From Aquimarina sp. ERC-38 (GTDB taxonomy: Bacteria > Bacteroidota > Bacteroidia > Flavobacteriales > Flavobacteriaceae): DNA of 64,000 nt. Positions 61,170 through 64,000 of this stretch are shown here, one piece after another (positions within the stretch are counted from its first letter, which is position 1; every line of letters starts with the position of its first letter). The translations under genes and the position numbers were made by a program. The notes under the pieces are model-generated. The model had not been told where the DNA came from. It did not search any database and saw nothing but the letters and a program-made list of their open reading frames with translations. Location of the stretch: NCBI RefSeq assembly GCF_026222555.1, contig NZ_CP098511.1, positions 229,501 to 293,500 on the forward strand, read 5' to 3'.

Positions 61170-61177
61170 CAAAGGTA
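61170..61177 (-). promoter_or_regulatory. Candidate -7 box of the T9SS substrate gene
   Basis: On the minus strand the eight bases read TACCTTTG, a full match to TAnnTTTG, and overlap the possible TTG start at 61172. Transcription would begin near 61163, leaving the GTG at 61136 as the first usable start. The -33 region has no clear TTTG. Confidence 0.4.
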
Positions 61178-61429
61178 ACTTTAGTTAAGTGCTAATAACG
61201 GTAATTATCTTATCTTTATTTTAACATATTTTAGCTATTCGATAAGAAACTTATATACTCGATAAAAAGCTTGAATTAAAGCCTTATACAGGCTTATTGA
61301 CCGAATTTAATAGGAATAAAATAAACGCATTAATTTTATCTAGGTATTGATCAAAATATCCCCTGGTAATATTAAAAATTTCTTAAAATATTAGGAATAT
61401 CTTATATTTACGTTATAAAATTTAGAAGT

Positions 61430-62041
61430 ATGCCTTTTTTAACAGAAAATGAACTACTGGATTATCGAACCCAGATTGAAGAAGCAAAGCAACAAGAAAG
61501 AGTAATCAACTATACCCATCATAAACAAATTGAAGATCGTAAAGAAGAAACTCAAAAGTATAAAATTGCTGCGATTCTTCTGGGAATTCTGGCTATTATC
61601 GGTATTGCCAGCACCATATACTACCAGTTTTTTAATATGGATCATACTATGATTCCAAAAGAACAATACTTTGCGGAAATTGCTAATTATCAAAATAAAA
61701 TTACAGAGTTAGAATCTACTATCCAAGAGTTATCAATAAAAAAGGAATTGGCTCAGAATACTACAAGTTCTGAACAACCTTCTTTAAATAACGAATTGGT
61801 CTACACCGTGCAAATTGGTGCGTACCGTAACGAAAATATGGATTTATCGCTATACTCTGAAAAGTTTGTGAATTTTAAAGAGATACGTGGGGAACCTTTT
61901 AATAAATACGCTATTGGTAATTTTGCTACACTTAAAGAAGCGCAGCAATTTAGAAAACAAATAGTAAAATTAGGATTAAAAAATGCTTTTATAGCTTCTT
62001 ACCAAGACGGAAAGCGTATAAAAATTGAGAAAACAAGATAA
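61430..62041 (+). CDS. SPOR-domain membrane protein
   Basis: A 203-residue protein: a charged cytoplasmic helix (about residues 1-44), one membrane segment (about 46-67, IAAILLGILAIIGIASTIYY), a coiled-coil stretch (EIANYQNKITELESTIQEL) and a C-terminal SPOR domain (about 125-200; YTVQIGAY, YAIGNFATLKEAQQF, GLKNAFIASYQDG). SPOR domains bind denuded peptidoglycan at the division septum. The layout suggests a division or envelope-linked anchor. It is convergent with the polytopic membrane gene, 8 nt apart. Confidence 0.88.
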   Translation: MPFLTENELLDYRTQIEEAKQQERVINYTHHKQIEDRKEETQKYKIAAILLGILAIIGIASTIYYQFFNMDHTMIPKEQYFAEIANYQNKITELESTIQELSIKKELAQNTTSSEQPSLNNELVYTVQIGAYRNENMDLSLYSEKFVNFKEIRGEPFNKYAIGNFATLKEAQQFRKQIVKLGLKNAFIASYQDGKRIKIEKTR

Positions 62042-62049
62042 TTTGATAT

Positions 62050-63372
62050 TTACTTACTGGTAGTTTCTTTCTGAACTACCTGTTGTATAAATGTAATTAT
62101 TGCGAAGGCTAATATCCAACGGGTATAAATAAAATAGCGGTCAATACTATGTTCTACCAGACATACTAAAACTGCGTTGCTAAAAAGCAATAAGAATAAA
62201 ATTAGCATAAAGCTATCTTTTGTATTTCTTTTACGATGTATTACTACTTGAGACGTATAATATAGTAACAATAATACATGAAGGAAAAAGAGAATATATC
62301 CGTCAAAAGCATTCAGCAAATTTTGAAAGAAAATCCTGGTAAATTTTAAAAAATTATCCAGCACTAATGGCAACCACATTGCTATTAGCAGATCATTGTT
62401 TTTAATAAGTATCCTCTGAGATTCGCTATCTTCTTTTCCGAGAAAAAATCTTCCTTTTTTTGATAGGATCCCAAAAGATAAATCCGCATAATTTTTATGA
62501 AGATGGTGGTAAGAAGTATCGTCAAAAGAGGCTTTATAATAGTTTTGCAAAACCCTTGCACTATCTGCTTTTTGATAGACGTACTTAAAATAATTTTGCT
62601 TTAAAGGTTCTTTATAGATGTCAAAATCCCCCTGGTCTGCTACAAAAAATGGCATTGCCATAATTTGAACCCCGGTATTTGCCGTACTTACAAATTCTCC
62701 CCTCATGGCATAATGGTAACTTTTTTCAAACAACTTTAGGGCAACAGGTAGTAGCAGTACTATAAGCAGACTTGTATATATTATTTTCTTTTTGGCGATA
62801 CGGATACTTAATGCGTAGAGTAAACTAATGACTAAAACCGGTAGAATAAAGAAAAATTGAGGACGTAAGGAGATTAGAATAAATAATACTGTAAAAAAAT
62901 AGAATAGTTTTCTGCCCTGATACGTATGTAATAAACTTAATCCGATACCTAACCAAATTAAAAAAGTTGGATAGGCCAAAGCTTCACTTACTATTCTATT
63001 GGCCACCAAAATTCCGGGGTCCCAGAAAGGTACTAGCAGTATCACACTAAAACCAATCGTTAAGTAGGCTCTACACTGGTAATGAAATTTAATTTTATGT
63101 ATAAAAAACCATATGGCGTATAATCCGTAGATCAACTGAACGGTTAGTACATAAGGCCCTAAACCGTCGATTCCAAAGATTTTTTTAAACCCGTATAAAA
63201 ATAAGGGATAAACTGGGGTAGTTATAATGGTAAGATGTAGATAACTCCCGGTATCTCTTTCCATAATACTTCCTTTACTAAATACATATAGGATGGTTAT
63301 CAAAAACAAGAAGAGCAAAGATCTGTTTTCTACAGTTTGGGCGGCTTCTCGGATTTTGTCAATAGATAGCAT
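62050..63372 (-). CDS. Polytopic membrane protein, GT-C-like (tentative)
   Basis: A 440-residue protein with about 10-11 hydrophobic helices. The first external loop (SIMERDTGSYLHLTIITTPV) places acidic residues after helix 1 as in GT-C glycosyltransferases, and a large loop (about residues 225-330) with charged residues resembles their periplasmic domain. No named family is recognised. The gene is followed by hemL's 3' end upstream on the same strand with a 5-nt gap, so it may be co-transcribed with hemL although their functions are unrelated. The glycosyltransferase idea is an inference from layout only. Confidence 0.6.
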   Translation of the reverse strand: MLSIDKIREAAQTVENRSLLFLFLITILYVFSKGSIMERDTGSYLHLTIITTPVYPLFLYGFKKIFGIDGLGPYVLTVQLIYGLYAIWFFIHKIKFHYQCRAYLTIGFSVILLVPFWDPGILVANRIVSEALAYPTFLIWLGIGLSLLHTYQGRKLFYFFTVLFILISLRPQFFFILPVLVISLLYALSIRIAKKKIIYTSLLIVLLLPVALKLFEKSYHYAMRGEFVSTANTGVQIMAMPFFVADQGDFDIYKEPLKQNYFKYVYQKADSARVLQNYYKASFDDTSYHHLHKNYADLSFGILSKKGRFFLGKEDSESQRILIKNNDLLIAMWLPLVLDNFLKFTRIFFQNLLNAFDGYILFFLHVLLLLYYTSQVVIHRKRNTKDSFMLILFLLLFSNAVLVCLVEHSIDRYFIYTRWILAFAIITFIQQVVQKETTSK

Positions 63373-63377
63373 ACCGC

Positions 63378-64000
63378 TTAAAGTTCGGTAGCTACTTTAT
63401 CTATTACCGCTATGGTGGTATCCAGGTCTTGATAAGTCAAAGCATCTGTCAGGAACCAGGATTCAAAAGCGCTGGGTGCAATGTAAATACCATTTTTCAG
63501 TAATTGATGAAAGAAAGTATTAAAAGTCTTATTATTTCCTTTTGCTGCCGAAGCGAAATCAGTTACCGGATCATCGGTAAAATGAACGGATATCATCGAA
63601 CCTATCCGGTTGATATGATGTGGTACTTTGCGTTTGTAAAAAACTTTAGTTATTCCTTCTTCCAGATATTTGGACTTTTTATTCAAACTGGTAAATACTT
63701 CAGGACTATTTTTTAAAGAAGTGAGCATTGCCAAGCCTGCGGCCATAGCTAAAGGATTTCCGCTAAGCGTACCTGCCTGGTAAACCGGCCCTATAGGAGC
63801 CAGATAATCCATAATTTCTTTTCTGGCAGCAAATGCCCCTACAGGCAAACCACCTCCGATTACTTTCCCAAAAGTAACCAGGTCAGCGGTCACTCCATAT
63901 AGTTCTTGTACTCCCCCTAACGCTAATCGAAAACCGGTCATCACTTCATCAAAAATCAAGAGTATTTCATTTTCGTCACACAAGGCTCTTAACTCTTGTA
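63378..64000 (-). CDS. hemL: Glutamate-1-semialdehyde 2,1-aminomutase, C-terminal part
   Basis: The frame is open to the window edge, so the 5' end is missing; about 207 C-terminal residues are visible. [18 protein letters not shown] (PLP Asp), [17 protein letters not shown] (the PLP-binding Lys in GK) and [20 protein letters not shown] identify the aminomutase that turns glutamate-1-semialdehyde into 5-aminolevulinate for heme synthesis. It is not an omega-transaminase of another type, given the [13 protein letters not shown] pattern. The polytopic membrane gene follows 5 nt later. Confidence 0.92.
   Translation of the reverse strand, partial: QELRALCDENEILLIFDEVMTGFRLALGGVQELYGVTADLVTFGKVIGGGLPVGAFAARKEIMDYLAPIGPVYQAGTLSGNPLAMAAGLAMLTSLKNSPEVFTSLNKKSKYLEEGITKVFYKRKVPHHINRIGSMISVHFTDDPVTDFASAAKGNNKTFNTFFHQLLKNGIYIAPSAFESWFLTDALTYQDLDTTIAVIDKVATEL

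Overview
The window looks like the chromosome of a marine-type Bacteroidota, most likely a Flavobacteriaceae member. It is AT-rich, Shine-Dalgarno sites are weak or absent, and several -7 boxes match TAnnTTTG. Lineage families include PorP/SprF, a type B T9SS C-terminal domain, DUF6268, Rcp-type response regulators and FtsX-type permeases. I see no rRNA, tRNA, CRISPR array, prophage or transposase gene.

Layout. 0-4.7 kb: the start of a response regulator diverging from an adaptor/ATPase/permease efflux operon. 5-20 kb: envelope and phosphate chemistry: a BrkB-like membrane protein, a PafA-like phosphatase, an orphan DUF433 protein, a CotH-like kinase, an HExxH protein, an HD hydrolase fused to a Pycsar-type membrane effector domain, a GH3 adenylating enzyme, a lipoprotein joining a metallophosphoesterase, a kinase-like segment and a beta-barrel, a PAP2 phosphatase, a DUF6268 barrel and cardiolipin synthase. 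20-36 kb: small stress-type proteins (DUF1328, PA2169-type, DUF2945, YqaE/Pmp3, YtxH, holin-like, DUF6327, Dps) among AraC-type regulators, topoisomerase IB, an AI-2E exporter, DUF2254, a class III cyclase-like DUF2652 protein and a SRAP homologue whose four catalytic positions appear substituted. 36.7-41 kb: a signalling block with heme oxygenase, an Rcp-type regulator, a PAS histidine kinase, a short AraC regulator and a second Rcp-type regulator. 41-51 kb: phosphomannose isomerase, nitroreductase, antiporter, a third long AraC paralogue, a GH130 enzyme and a convergent GT4-type glycosyltransferase. 51-64 kb: PepSY-like protein, pirin, HAD phosphatase, sugar-lactone oxidase, PorP/SprF with a 1.3-kresidue T9SS substrate, SPOR protein, a polytopic membrane protein and the 3' part of hemL.

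Three families of short non-coding elements with terminal inverted repeats, and no transposase, are scattered through gene gaps. Family 1 (perfect 14-bp ends in its best copy) has a complete copy, two degenerate ones and two fragments. Family 2 has two copies flanked by 3-bp direct repeats, upstream of dps and of a response regulator in the same orientation; one copy carries a nested palindromic insertion. Family 3 has two ~181-bp copies 36 kb apart.

The most unusual proteins are the HD-Pycsar fusion, the phosphoesterase/kinase-like/barrel fusion, the apparently dead SRAP protein and the cyclase-like DUF2652 protein. All functions are inferred from motifs and recalled families; no search was run.
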